Assembly (NCBI GenBank): GCA_009792885.1
Contig: WMCF01000067.1
Span: 2,358,279 to 2,422,278 of the forward strand
Direction: 5' to 3'
Origin: Eremophila alpestris peregrina
Lineage: Eukaryota; Chordata; Aves; Passeriformes; Alaudidae
Length of the DNA stretch: 64,000 bases
The position numbers were made by a program, and so were the translations under genes. Shown here piece by piece: positions 11,608 through 22,542 of this stretch; the stretch's first letter is position 1; every line of letters begins with the position of its first letter. The notes under the pieces are model-generated. The model did not search any database. It worked only from the letters and a program-made list of their open reading frames with translations, and had not been told where the DNA came from.

Positions 11608-12323
11608 CAGTCCACCTGGACTTCTATATCCCGTGTCTCTACCTTGGAGGGCGCATCTCCATCGCTGTCCTTACTGCTGCTCTTCAGCAGGTGCAGGACG
11701 GGCTCGATTTCTTTGAGCAGCTCATTGTCCCCCACGCCGCCGTTGAGACAGGAGTGGCCACAAGCCCCGTCCTTGCCCTTGCCGGCCTCCGGGCCTTTGC
11801 TGCTGCCGGGGACGACGCCGTTAACGTGGACCATGGGCCCCACCTCCTTCCCCATTTCCCTGCTCCACAGGGATCCCATGGCTGCCGGCTGCTCTTTGCT
11901 GGGAACGCTTGGGTTGGACAAGTCAACCGCCCTCGGGGCCGGGCACAGGGGTCTGGTGACACGGACGGTTTTGGGCGTGCCGTCGCCAGTGAAGGTGGTC
12001 TCCAGGTGAGTGGTGAAGCCCTCGGGGCCGCGCAGGATGAGCACCACGTAGGTCTCGGAGGCGATGCTTCTCAGGATCTCCAGCGCCGTCTCATAGCTCA
12101 TGTCCACCAGGGGCCTGCCATTGACGGCTAGGATGATGTCCCCAGCCTGGATGAGGCCGCTCTGCTCGGCGGCCCCGCCCCGGATCAGGTCGGAGATGAT
12201 GACGGGCGGTTTGCTGACGCGCTCCTTCACCAGGAAGCCGAGGCCGCCCACCTTGCGCTTGAAGAGCCTCACCGAGATGACGTTGGGCTGGATCTGCTGC
12301 ACGCTGAACACATTCTCTTCCAT
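11608..12323 (-). CDS. NOS1: NOS1 first coding exon: start codon, PDZ domain, beta-finger, LC8-binding region
   Basis: Neuronal nitric oxide synthase makes NO and citrulline from L-arginine with NADPH and O2. This exon encodes its N-terminal targeting region, not the catalytic domains. The 238 complete codons start MEENVFSVQQIQPNVISVR. A PDZ domain covers about residues 15-100, with the carboxylate-binding loop GLGF at 27-30. The beta-finger follows, including ETTF at 108-111, which is known to dock onto the PDZ domains of PSD-95 and syntrophin. A variable, Gly/Ser/Pro-rich stretch (about 125-200) leads to NELLKEIEPVL, a conserved block, and to the LC8-binding region with QVD. The start has a good Kozak context (GCTGCCATGG). 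The exon ends at GAC TG with donor GTAGGT; the in-frame TAG after it is intronic. The PDZ region is nearly identical to what I recall for mammalian NOS1; identification is firm. Confidence 0.98.
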
Positions 12324-12386
12324 GGCAGCCCCCTCCTCCAGCCCGACCTCCAGGACCTCAACACCAGCCGGGCGAAGGGGAATTCG
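12324..12386 (-). other. NOS1: Probable 5' UTR part of the NOS1 start-codon exon
   Basis: On the minus strand a pyrimidine-rich run followed by GGGACAG ends at 12387. If it is the acceptor, this exon has about 63 nt of 5' UTR before the ATG. This is inferred from splice-site appearance only; another AG further upstream could be used. NOS1 is known in mammals to have non-coding first exons spliced to the start-codon exon. Confidence 0.45.
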
Positions 12387-15143
12387 CTGTCCCAGGGGTG
12401 GGAAGGGGCAACTCTGGCTTTGAAGGAGCTGGAGTCACTGGGAAACTCCCCTGGGCTTCGTTTGCAGAGGGGCTTTCTGCGGCATGCTCGGGGGCACTGC
12501 TCTCCGAACAGGAGAAAGCCGGGAGTGTCACCCCCGGGAAGCCAGGCTAGGAGCAGGGCTGGGCATCGCCTGGAGAGGGAAACATTCCAGCTTCCAGTCA
12601 GCCGCGGGTCCCACGCCGGGCAGAGAGGGGGAGGCAGCCCTCGGGCTTCACCGGCATCCCCGCCGACGGTGCGCCGGCTTCTCTATCTGGAAAGGAGGGA
12701 AAAAACCAACAAAGGAGGGAGATGAGTGAGGCAGGGCAGGCGCAAGTGTGTGAGCACGGGGCTGGGCACGCCACAGGCACCCCGTCCCCACAGATGTCAG
12801 CCCACCCCGGGCTGCGTTTGGGAGCCAGGCTGCAGCCTCGCAGCGCTCCGGGCTTTGTTTCCTCCACCTCCCCCTGCGAAAATCGGCACCATCTGCTCGG
12901 CGGGGGCGCGGGGGGAGCGGGGAGCCCGGGCAGGGCCCGCTGGGCACGGGCGGAGCCGGGCTCGGACAGTGCCCACCCTGCAGGGCTCTCACACAGCCAG
13001 CTCGGATTCCCGCAGGATCAGGAGCCCGTCTCCCTGTGTTTTCCAGAGCGTTCAACAACCTGATGGGTGAGAAGCAGACAGGGGACGGGCATCCCTGCCC
13101 GCGAGGAAAGCTGTTCCGTGGGTGCTGTCACTCCGAGGTGGCTGCAGGAGCAGCAGCCACGAGCACGGCGAGGGAATAGCAGAGGCCGCTCAGCTCCGCT
13201 TCCCCTGAGTTAGCAAAACACTTCCAAAGGCAACTGCTTTTAAGGCTGGCTGCAGGGATCACCGCTCGGCTCCTCCTCTCCCCATATTTCCAGCCTGGCA
13301 CGGGGAGAGGGAGGCGACGCTCGCACTCCCCCGGGCCCAGCCCTGCCATGCGGCTCCGAGCTGTTCCCGCACCAGCTGCTTCAGCGCAGGGAAAACACCG
13401 CCAGGAGAAGGCGCATCCTGCCCCCGGGGGAGCCCCGTGCGGCCAGGCACGGCTGTGAACAGCCCCCGCGGGAATGCGGGAGTCACATCCCATTGATTCC
13501 TGATGGGACCCTTGTTCTTACACGGCCACGCTTGGCTTCCGTCCCTCCTGCTCCCAAAGGCTCCCCGCGCTCCCCTCGCCATTCTCGGATGCTCTGGAGA
13601 ACGTTTCTCTCCAGGACCGTGCCCTGACACTTCGCATCGAGCCAGCGCCTTCTTTGCTTTTTAAAAAGCTGAGATTTGGGCAGAGAACAGAGGGCACTTG
13701 TTCTGCTGGAGGCACTGACATGGCAAGGAAAAACAATCTTCTCTCTCCCCATAGTCAGGGCAACATTTGCACCTTCAGCCCCTCTCTGCCGGGAGCTCCC
13801 TGCGGCTCCCAGATGGGATCTGAGGAGCAGGGCAGTGCCACCAGCGCCACTTGGGCACGTTAATCCTCATGCGAGGAATGCTGCTGACCCCAGGCTGGGC
13901 TTTTTAGCAGCGAATTAGGAATAAAACAATTAGAGATCATAACCCGAACCGACTGGTTCAACCCCTGCGGCCCTTCCCCTGCTGTGACTCGGCCCTGCAG
14001 AGCAGCAGCAGCGGCTTGCAAAGGGTTAAATGCCACTGGGTCACATCCTCAAGGGCTAATTACCGCCCTAATTGCCAGGTTACTTCCTGCAAATGACACT
14101 GGATCAGGCCCCCGGGATGGGCTGTGCCACCTCCCAGGGCTCGGGCAGCAGAGCAGGACAGGGAAGGTTCCAGCTTTGGGGAGGACGGAGGAAAGCAGGA
14201 ATTTGCTTCTACCAGCCCGGTTCTGTCCCTTTCCTTCCCTCCCACCCCTCCATCCCTTCCCTATCCCGACCTCTCTTTCACGGTGGGGCCCCAGCCGAGT
14301 TTCCCCCTCTTTCCCAGGCTCTTTGGGAATCACAGAGCAGCTTCCTTCTCCCTTGGCAGGCTCTGATTCTCCAGCCCCTCACAAGGTGACCGTCACCGAC
14401 GCCAGGCACGGCACTGAGTCACACCGAGCTCATCCTAACGCCTCGGCTGACGCCGTGGGGACAGAGGTGGCTCGGGAAGTGCCACGGGAGCGTGGAACAC
14501 CCGCTTCCTGCCAGGGCTGAGCGCTGCCGCTGGCTCGGGGCTGCTCCTCGGCAGCGCTCACCCACCCCTCACCCTGGGCCAGTCTGTGGTGGCACCGTGC
14601 CCGTCCCGGAGGGCACAGCCACCCTGGGCAGCGCCTGGCGCGGGTCCCTGCCGCTGCCAGGCGTCCCCAGCCGCTCCCACGGGCAGATGTTGCACAGCTG
14701 GAGGGGACGGTGGATGTCCTTCAGCCCCGCTCGACCTTACCGCGGGACTTGCTGAGCTCGCTGGAAAGAGCTGTGAAACCCCGGTGTTTAATCCCTCACT
14801 CCTCTCCCACCAGGATAATTTCCAGCTATTTCCATGGAAAAGCTTGTCATTTCAGCCTGCAATCCCATGGCACACCAGCATTTCTAAGTGCTCATTGCTC
14901 CCTGTCCCCAAACCCACCGACGCCTCAGCATTCCTTACAAAAGGGATGAGGAGAAAAAAGCAGGTTTTAAGTGATACCTCAACACCCATCCAGGGATTTC
15001 TCCTTTTTTTCTGCTGCTCCTCAGAATCAGGAAGGTCAGAAAAGAGGCAGAAAGGAGAGGGAAAGGCAAGAGGAGGGAGGACAGACAGGCTTTAAGCCCC
15101 TTAGCCTCCTGCTCCTTTAGGGAATAGCCGGATAAGGATTTTC

Positions 15144-15200
15144 ACAGAATCATGGCATCATTTACGCTGGAAAATAATCTTAAAGATCATTGAGTCTGGT
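15144..15200 (-). mobile_element. CR1 LINE 3' tip, about 55 bp
   Basis: The sequence TTCACAGAATCATGG followed by a diverged GGAAAATAATCTTAAAGATC and ATTGAGTC is the reverse complement of the extreme 3' end of a CR1-type LINE, including one unit of its 8-bp terminal repeat. It is a very short, old copy. Confidence 0.7.
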
Positions 15201-16079
15201 GATTTTCCAGCTGGAAAGCCTTGCACAAACTCAGTCTGGAGAGAGGAGGGAGAGGGAGAAGTTCAGGGAGGCAGGAGACACCAGGAGTGCTCGGAAGATC
15301 CCCCAGGAAGGGTGAGGCCTCTCCTATCCCAGCTCGGGGTGTCCCATATCTGATTGCAGAGGGGACACGTTTCACATGGAACCCAAGCAGTTCCCAACCC
15401 GGTGGGTGGCTGAGCTGTGCTGAGCTCTGTGAGCCCACAGATTCCCAGTTTTCCCTGGCAGCACCATGAGAACTCTGATTTATGGACCCCAGAGCCGGGT
15501 CAGGCATTTCAAAGTTACTGGAGATGTTACGTCCAACTCCTTAAAACAGTGAGAGCAGAATGGGGTTTCAACAGGCAGCAATTCTTTCACTCCAAAAGAA
15601 AGCTGGGAGATGGCAAATCCATCAGCAAAGCTGGGCTCAGCTCCCTGTCAGGCCACCCTGCTGGAATAAACCTCCAGGGATGGCTCCATCCCACCCCTGC
15701 CCTTCCCAAAGCACAAACCCAACTCAAACTGCAGGAGAGCAGCAGACCCTGCAGAGGGGCAGCACCCCAGGCAAGCCTTAACCCTGATCCCAACACAATC
15801 CCTGGAACATCCCTCCCTTCAGGGAAGAGCAGCTGCCCTCCGGCAGTGACAAAGGCGCCGGCTCAACCAACAAACCCCACGAGACGCTCCCTGAGCTGCC
15901 AGATAACATTCCAAGAACCAACTCCGGCACAAATGTTAATGGGATGATTCGATTTCCAAGGCAAAGAGGAGGAGAGATCCATCTCGGGAGCTTTAACACA
16001 ATCTCCAGGCTGTGGCAGGCAGGAGCCGCCGGCCGTGCCACCCGCGCTGCCCTCGGCATCACCGATCCATTTGGAGCCC

Positions 16080-16290
16080 TGTTTTCCCAGCGATAATGGC
16101 TCCTGGATCCCCGTGCCAGCTTTAAATGGGCACCATTGTCCTCTTTAATTAGCTTTCGTGGGATTTATAGCGCTCGAGGAAGAACCCCGGCGCTGATGGA
16201 TTGATGCCCATTTAATTTTTACGACCCATGGAGCGTCGGTGGATCGGATGAGGAGCGCTGGGATGTAACATATGCACAGTTCCTGTAAAC
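16080..16290. other. Possible conserved non-coding element
   Basis: This AT-richer segment, with TAATTAGCTTTCGTGGGA and TTTAATTTTTACGACC, differs in texture from its GC-rich flanks. It has homeodomain-type TAATTA and TTTAAT cores and no repeat family signature. Conservation cannot be measured from one sequence; this is an inference from composition only. Confidence 0.3.
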
Positions 16291-16424
16291 CTGCGTGGCT
16301 GTGCCTCCGAAAATGGAGCCTTCCTGTGATTCCCTGGCAGTGCCAGCAGTTCCATGCTCCATCCCCACCAGTGCCCCCTTTTCCATGGCCTTTTAGCCCT
16401 GGGAATGCTCAGACAATGTTCCTC

Positions 16425-16843
16425 TGATGCCTTAAGTTTTAGCTTTTCTATTGTTCAGATGCTGTGCTGCATGAGTGTATAACTCTGAGTTCTGTACAGA
16501 ATGCCAGTTAGCTTTCTCCTCATTTTGGTCAGACTAAACAATCCTTCCAGGCCTGGGAACCAAGGTCATCAACACAGCCTCAGGTCTGAAAAGTGTAAAC
16601 CAAAGTGAATTGGGGTGGAGGAAACTGGGGGAATGTGATTTCATTACCTGAAGCTGTAATTGGACAATTAACCTCTGATATGCAGAGAGACCAAACCTTT
16701 ATCTGGCTGAGGAACTCATGCCCATGCTCCATCCTGGGTGTAGCCTCTGCCCAAGGTGCCTCCTTTGAAGGCCTTTAATAAATACCTGCTTAATTCTTTT
16801 AACCCTGCCCAGCCTCTGCTCTAGGCAGCCTCTCAAGGCATCA
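16425..16843 (+). mobile_element. Solo LTR of an endogenous retrovirus, about 419 bp
   Basis: The element starts TGATGCCTTA and ends AAGGCATCA, giving a 9-bp inverted terminal repeat with the TG...CA ends of retroviral LTRs. Inside are a TATA-like GTGTATAAC at about 16475 and a polyadenylation signal AATAAA at 16777-16782 near the 3' side, in the order expected for U3-R-U5 on the plus strand. No second LTR or internal gag, pol or env sequence is found nearby, so it is a solo LTR. The flanking bases (CCTC before, TCTC after) are similar but not identical, so a target-site duplication is not proven. It lies antisense to NOS1. I cannot name the family. Confidence 0.85.
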
Positions 16844-19800
16844 TCTCCTGCTCTAACCTCCCCTCAGACTTCCCAAAATCCACCCAGGAAGGGCAAGACC
16901 TTTTCTCTTCAAAGCCAGATGATGACTCTGCTTCTCCCTTCCCATTCCCGGCATGTCTGGTTGGGAATCATTGCTCCAGCTGGGCTGGCACGCTGCCTTT
17001 GCCCCCAATAAACCTGATTTCCACCAGGAGTGGCTGGAATGAGGCACTTTGCCATCTGTACAAGGCCCTGGTGCCCGCTGACCCGAGCTGGACACCAGCA
17101 GGCTCTGGAAGGACACTGCCAAAGGGTTGGAATGCCAAGGGCTCTGCCCTGGGAAGCCCCTCACCTCCCTGTGGCTGTCTGCACCCAAAACATTCCTGTT
17201 CCTGCAGGAAGAGCAGTTAAGCAGATAAATCCTTGCTTCTGATAGAAATAAATCCATGGCCAGACTCCAGGAGGGTTCATCTGCCTCTAATCAGGGGTTG
17301 TTTCCTGGAAAACAAACCACAACTGTTTGCTCATATTGGGATAAATCTGCCCCAAAGCCCCGGGACCTGCACATTTATCCAACTCCTGGCACTTGGTTTG
17401 TTGTCCAGCCCCTCTCCAGGGAGTGAAACAGCCAAGGAAAGCCTGGTCCTGCTGGCACAACAGCCACTGGAATATCCAGGCACTTCAAATCATCATTGTA
17501 GATCCCTTCTAACATAAATATTCAATTTTTTCTGCTCTGGTCCTATCCCATCCCATTCAGACCAGGGTCCTGCACACTGCTGATCATGGAACAACAGCTC
17601 TGGAAGAGGCAGAGCCACCCCAAAACTTTCCTGCAATTTCCTGGAGCCCCTCCCATCCCTCCTGCTCACCCCACCCGACACAACCCGAGCAGCACCAAAT
17701 GCATTTTAGTGTTGCCAAGACAACTGTGTTGACAAAATCCCCCTTCTCCTTTTGCTGCCAGAACCCGGGTTTTGTTGTAATTTGGAGTTCAGGACTGAGC
17801 AGATTTCTGCACCACGCCTGCCATTCCTCTTTTGCTGTTTCCTACAATATTTTCCCGCTGCCTGCGGTGTGTGGCTCCAACAGAATTTAGATAAAAGCGT
17901 CAATTCTGCCGCTCACCCCATCTCAAACTGATGTTCTTATTAGGGCTTGGCCCATCTGTAAAACCTCAATTCCACCACCATCAATTTTCTGAGAGGCTTG
18001 GAATTACACCAGTGACTCCAGCGTGACAAATTGGAGCAGTGTTAACACACCGCCACTTTGTCCTGGAAGACAAAATAGGTAGGGAGGAAATAAATGAGAA
18101 AATGCCACTTGATGGATGGTCTGGCAATCCAATCACAGCACGAGAGGGGAATTGGGGCTCCATTTAGGAAAAAACAAAAGAAAAAGAAAATTTAAAAATC
18201 ACAGCAGGTTGGCTGGAGCTGTAATAGCTCTGGAGCTGCCAGCCAGCATCAATAAAGTCAGGGATGGAGCTCCCAGCTCCGAGTCCATCCAGGAATAGAC
18301 TCCTGGTCCTTTTTAGACACTCAGGTCCCCTCCTTTGCTGCTGACACCCCAAAATCCTTCTTGCACAGCATTAAATTTTCCACCAAATCCTGCTGGCACT
18401 GGTTTTTAAGGAGTGACTCATACCCCTGTCTAAAGCCCTCAGGAGAAGATCGGGCTCCTCATGGCACAAGCCCCCAGCTCCCAGCCAGATTCCAGGGATA
18501 TTCTGCCCCTGAGACAGCTCTGGGATTTCCTGAACATTGTCACCATCCCTCTCCAACACGGCAAGGTGCAGGATTAGGATTCCTCACTTCCCCATGGATG
18601 ACTCTGACACATGGAGCCAGAGCCAAGCTCTCGCCCTCTTTGCATCCTCAGGGATGTGCCAGGGGAATATCGAGGATAATTTGTTCCCCCGAGTTTCTGT
18701 CCATGCTTTGCAGTAGCACTTGTTGCCATAGTACCAACAACAGCAGCAAACTTCTCCAGGGGCCTCCTGGGACCCATTCCTTGTCCTACGAGGGCTCTGA
18801 CTCTAATTCCGGCAGGATTCAGGTGTGGAGATGATGTGGAATTTTCTGCCTGCTGGATTTGCTAAATCCAGTGGGAGAGAGGCTGTTCCTTTGGAAGCAG
18901 CACCAGCCTCATCATCCTCACCCCTCCAGCATCCCTGAACATGGATGTGGCAAAAAACCCAGGAGTGTGTGTGGGAGAGGAATGGAAATGGACCCCATCG
19001 ATCCCAGGGGGTTTCCCCTTCCCCATGGAAGCTGAAGCAGCCCCAGCCCCTATCCTAAAACAGTTTTCCCCTGTGCCAGAGGAGAGGATTTGGGCTCCCC
19101 AAGCCCCTGCTCCTCACTGCTGGCATTTGGGGCAGGCTGTCACACCAGGGCCAGCGAGGAGCCCTGGTCCCAGATGTAGCAGTGATGCTCCATTTTGCTC
19201 CCTTTTGGGGACAAAGGATAATCCCTGCTCGGAGAACGCCGAGCTCCCGGCCCTTGGAAGAGAGGGGGAGCCGCACGTTTCCAGCACGTCTGGAAACATA
19301 AGCCTGAAACTCTGGAAAATGGGATTAAGACAAGCCTCCCCTAGAAGAGCATTGCTAGATCTCGTTAAGCATTTTGGGATTGTCACGGAGAAGCCACAGA
19401 GAGCGTTTCCTTGGCATCACTGCCCTCGTTTCTGTAGGGACACACACAGACCCTCCAGGTTTCCACGCTCCACATACAGAGCCACCATTCCTGGTGACAT
19501 CTGGGCTTCCCGGATCCCGCAGGGACGGTGACAACCCGGGGTCCCTTATCACACACAGCCCATCAGGGCTCATTTGTAACGAGCGTGATTTATCCAGCCT
19601 CAGCCAGGCTGAGGCGCGCAGGCCTCCTCGGGACACAATACATTTATTTTTGGAGGGATCAGATTGCATCTATAGATTCGATTTAACGCACAGATAGGAT
19701 CAGAGCAGTGGCAGTAGAACAAAGGCATCTGTGCTCCGCTCGGAGCCGCCTCTCCAACCCGGCCCCTCGTTATCGGGGTTGGGTTTCTTTAGGGGAAAAT

Positions 19801-20849
19801 TGATGGTATCAACAAGTATCAAACAATATCCTTGTTACTCGGGAAAGGTAAATGCTAATCTATGCGAGCCGAGCTCATGTGACTTATCAGTTACTAAAAA
19901 TAGTTGTTTTCAGGCACTGATTTAGGGAATCTGGCAGATTTCCTAAGCCTTTGTACAGACACACCACTGAAACGGAAAAGACAAAATACACAAGCAAAGC
20001 AGGGAGCGGGGGGGAAAAAAATCTGACAGGGCCAAAATGGGCCTGAGGGCGAGGGAGGACCGAGCCCTCCCCGTGAGCAGCCACACCACGTTAATTCCAA
20101 GTGAGAATTCCAGGGAGGATTCAGCCCAAACCCCTCTGCCTAAGATGGCCTCTCGCTCACGGATGTGGCGCTGGCAGGGGGAATGAGCAGAATCCAAAGG
20201 ACACAAGGAATTGTCCCTTCCCTGGGCTCCAGAGAAGGTGTGGTGCTTTTCCCAGAGCGGGTACCTGAGTGGGAATTACCCCCTGGAACCCCACGGCTGC
20301 GTGGGAAGAGACTCCCACACGGAGTTTGTTTGCAAACATTTGAAACTGCAGAGTCTGTGCCTGAGTTTGTGGCATCTTCAAGGAAATATTCTGGGAAATA
20401 CAAGCTGGGAGAAAAGAGAGGGAGGAGGAAATCGCTGATGCGAACCTAAATGCTTTAAATAAAGCTTCCCCACTGAGACCTCGAACAGAAAATGATAACT
20501 AACAAAAGGTGCAGGCAGAAATTCCCGAGAGAGTGATTCCCCCCTGCTCCCGAAGCCTCCCTGCAGCTTCTGTGTGATCATCCCTGTAGATTCCCAGCCG
20601 CCGGCACTTGGGAATGTGGGTGAGGAAGAGGAGCTGGTGTTTGAAGCAGCCAAGCCCCCCACTGCTGCAGCTGCCCCTGCGATCCCCCGTGCCAGACAGC
20701 CCCTGCTCCCCCGGGAAGGAAGGAAGGAAGGAGACACTTCCCCTCCATCTCAGTGAGAGGCGGATCCGCTCCTCGGGGACTCGGCTGATCACTGTCAAGT
20801 CGCCTGCCAGAATTTCCTCCCGACAGTCATAACTTGGAAGCGTCGGGAG
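16844..20849. other. NOS1 upstream region; no coding gene seen
   Basis: About 4 kb between the LTR and the main CpG island. It has ordinary composition, some AT-rich stretches (17.2-18.4 and 19.6-20.0 kb), a short GGAA run at 20716-20733, and no recognised coding sequence or interspersed repeat. The 19.62-19.93 kb part, AT-rich with several TTATC/GATAA-like motifs, could be regulatory, but that is a guess. Confidence 0.5.
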
Positions 20850-22460
20850 GAAATGTCTGCACCTGGGCTGTGGGTGCTCGGCGAGCTGAGGCGGGGACCG
20901 GGCTCCGGACGGGGCAGTGCTCACCCACCCCGCCACCAGATGTTCCAGATGTGCCCGCACAAAGGGCTTTTCCCCTCTGCTTTGCCAGTAGGAGCCAAAA
21001 GCGTTCGGCTGCAAGCCCAGCCGAGGCGGCAGCAGGGCAAGCAGGGTTCATCCCCTCCCATCCCTGCGGCAACAACTCCCGCCTGCATTCCCGGCTCATC
21101 CAGAGGGACCTGCGGGGTCCTTGCTGGGCGGCGGGAAGGGGAACGATCCGGGCTGAGCCCCCGTTCTTCCAAAAGGACAGGAGCCAACAGGACATGCCGA
21201 GGGCTGGAGCCGCACTGGGGAGTCCCCTCCCCATCCCGGGCTGAGTGGGGGTCTGACTTCCACCCCAGTGCCCCGGGGACAGCTAGGACACCCTGGGGAC
21301 AGCGAGGACACCTTGGGGACAGCGAGGACACCCCGGCCCCCCAGGGACAGCGCAAACAGCGAGGGCAGGACCTGGCGTGGGCCACTCCCCACCCCAGCGC
21401 TGGGCTCGGTGGCATCTCCCGCAGTCCCAAGCTCTCCCCGTCGGGCTGCGGAGGCTCGGGAGCCCCGGCGCTCGGGGCTGGAGTTCAGCACCCGGGACAG
21501 CTCTGGCGAGGCGGCGGATCCGCTCGTTCCCCGGGACGCCGCCGCTGCCGCCGGGACAGTGCCCCGAAACCGCCTCCTCCCGGGAGACGGCATGCCCCGG
21601 GAAAGCTGCCCTCCCCTCGGCAGGCTGGCATTTGGCAGAAGCTGCCCCCTCATCACAAAACGCCCCTGCGAGCCCCATTTCGGAGAGCGGCCGCTCTCTG
21701 CCCTCTCCGGAGCGATCGCGCCCGGCCCCGCCCGCCCCGTCCCCTCGCTGCCCTCCCCGGGCACGGCGCCGCCTGTCCCGGGCTCGCTGCCCGCCTGCCA
21801 CCCCCGCACTCCATCCACCTGCCCCTCCTGCCCTCCTGGGCCCGGGCACGCCGTGTGCCTCCCCCGGTGCCCACCCCCGGGGCAGCCCCCTCGCCCCATC
21901 CCAATTCCGAGCGGCGGGGGAGGGAGATTCCGCTTCCCGCAGCGGGGCCGCGGGGCGAGCCGGGCTCGGAGGCTCTGGAGGAACTTTGCGGGGTGCGGAG
22001 GGACGGGGGGGACACCCACAGAGTGTCCTGGGGGTGGGGAGCGAGCGGGAGCCGCGGGACCAGCGCGGCGGCTTTCTCCGGGCACGTCCCACGCGTGTGC
22101 CCCGCTCGGCAGAGCCCCCGCACCGGCTGGGCTGGGGTCCCACCGCCGCCTCCCCTTCCCCCGGCCCCGGTGCCCGGAGGCGGCGGCGGCGCTTCCGACG
22201 GGACGCACGGTCCCGCAGCCCCGGCAAAGTTTCCCGGAGAAGCGGCTCCCGGAGCGGGGCCGGGGGGCACCTACCGTGAGGCAGAGGGGAGCCGTGCCCG
22301 GCCCCGGCCCCGCGGCCGGCCCCGCATCCCTCCCGGCGGCTGGGCAGGGACGGAGCCCGGCGCGGCGCTGGGCTCGGCTGGGCTGGCAGCGGGGAGCCGC
22401 TCCTGGCTGCGCCCCTTTATCCCAGCATCACCGAAACGAATCCGCTTTGACGTCCAACCC
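20850..22460. promoter_or_regulatory. CpG island, candidate NOS1 promoter region
   Basis: The interval is very GC-rich and CpG-dense over about 1.6 kb, strongest from 21.4 to 22.4 kb, and contains many GC boxes (GGGCGG or CCGCCC type). It lies about 10 kb upstream of the NOS1 start codon. Its right edge carries a minus-strand TATA box and a splice donor, listed separately. A 763-codon plus-strand frame runs through it but looks like a composition artefact. Assignment to NOS1 rests on position and orientation. Confidence 0.7.
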
Positions 22461-22510
22461 GGGTTTTTATGGGTGTGGAGCGAGCCGGTGCAGCCCTCAT
22501 TAGGAGACAC
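22275..22510 (-). other. Candidate non-coding first exon of NOS1
   Basis: On the minus strand a TATA box at 22541-22532 predicts a start near 22510. The first good donor downstream is CACG|GTAGGT, with GT at 22274-22273, the same donor hexamer as used by the NOS1 start-codon exon and by one KSR2 exon. The resulting leader exon would be about 235 nt and would splice over about 10 kb to the start-codon exon. A CRE-like GGACGTCAA lies inside it at 22455-22447. No transcript evidence is available here. Confidence 0.4.
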
Positions 22511-22531
22511 TCCGCTCTCCAAATCATACAT

Positions 22532-22541
22532 CTTTTATATA
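22532..22541 (-). promoter_or_regulatory. TATA box at the edge of the CpG island
   Basis: The minus strand reads GTTATATAAAAGATG, a close match to the TATA consensus TATAWAWR, just outside the CpG island. Its position fits a start about 30 bp downstream and a first exon ending at 22275. Chance occurrence in an AT-rich patch is possible. Confidence 0.45.
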
Positions 22542-22542
22542 A

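Larger units (their letters stand above)
12387..16424. other. NOS1 upstream region or leader intron; no coding gene seen
   Basis: This stretch is moderately GC-rich, with CpG-containing patches near 12.48-13.05 and 13.1-13.5 kb. Several open frames of 80-180 codons exist but show no conserved domain and have biased composition. If NOS1 transcription starts near 22.5 kb, this is part of the leader intron. It carries a small CR1 end at 15.1 kb and a probable conserved non-coding stretch at 16.1 kb. Confidence 0.55.

Noticed and set aside
16844..17700. Possible internal retroviral genes or a second LTR next to the LTR at 16425-16843.
   Set aside because: No second copy of the LTR ends and no gag, pol or env-like frame were seen within several kb, so only a solo LTR is reported.
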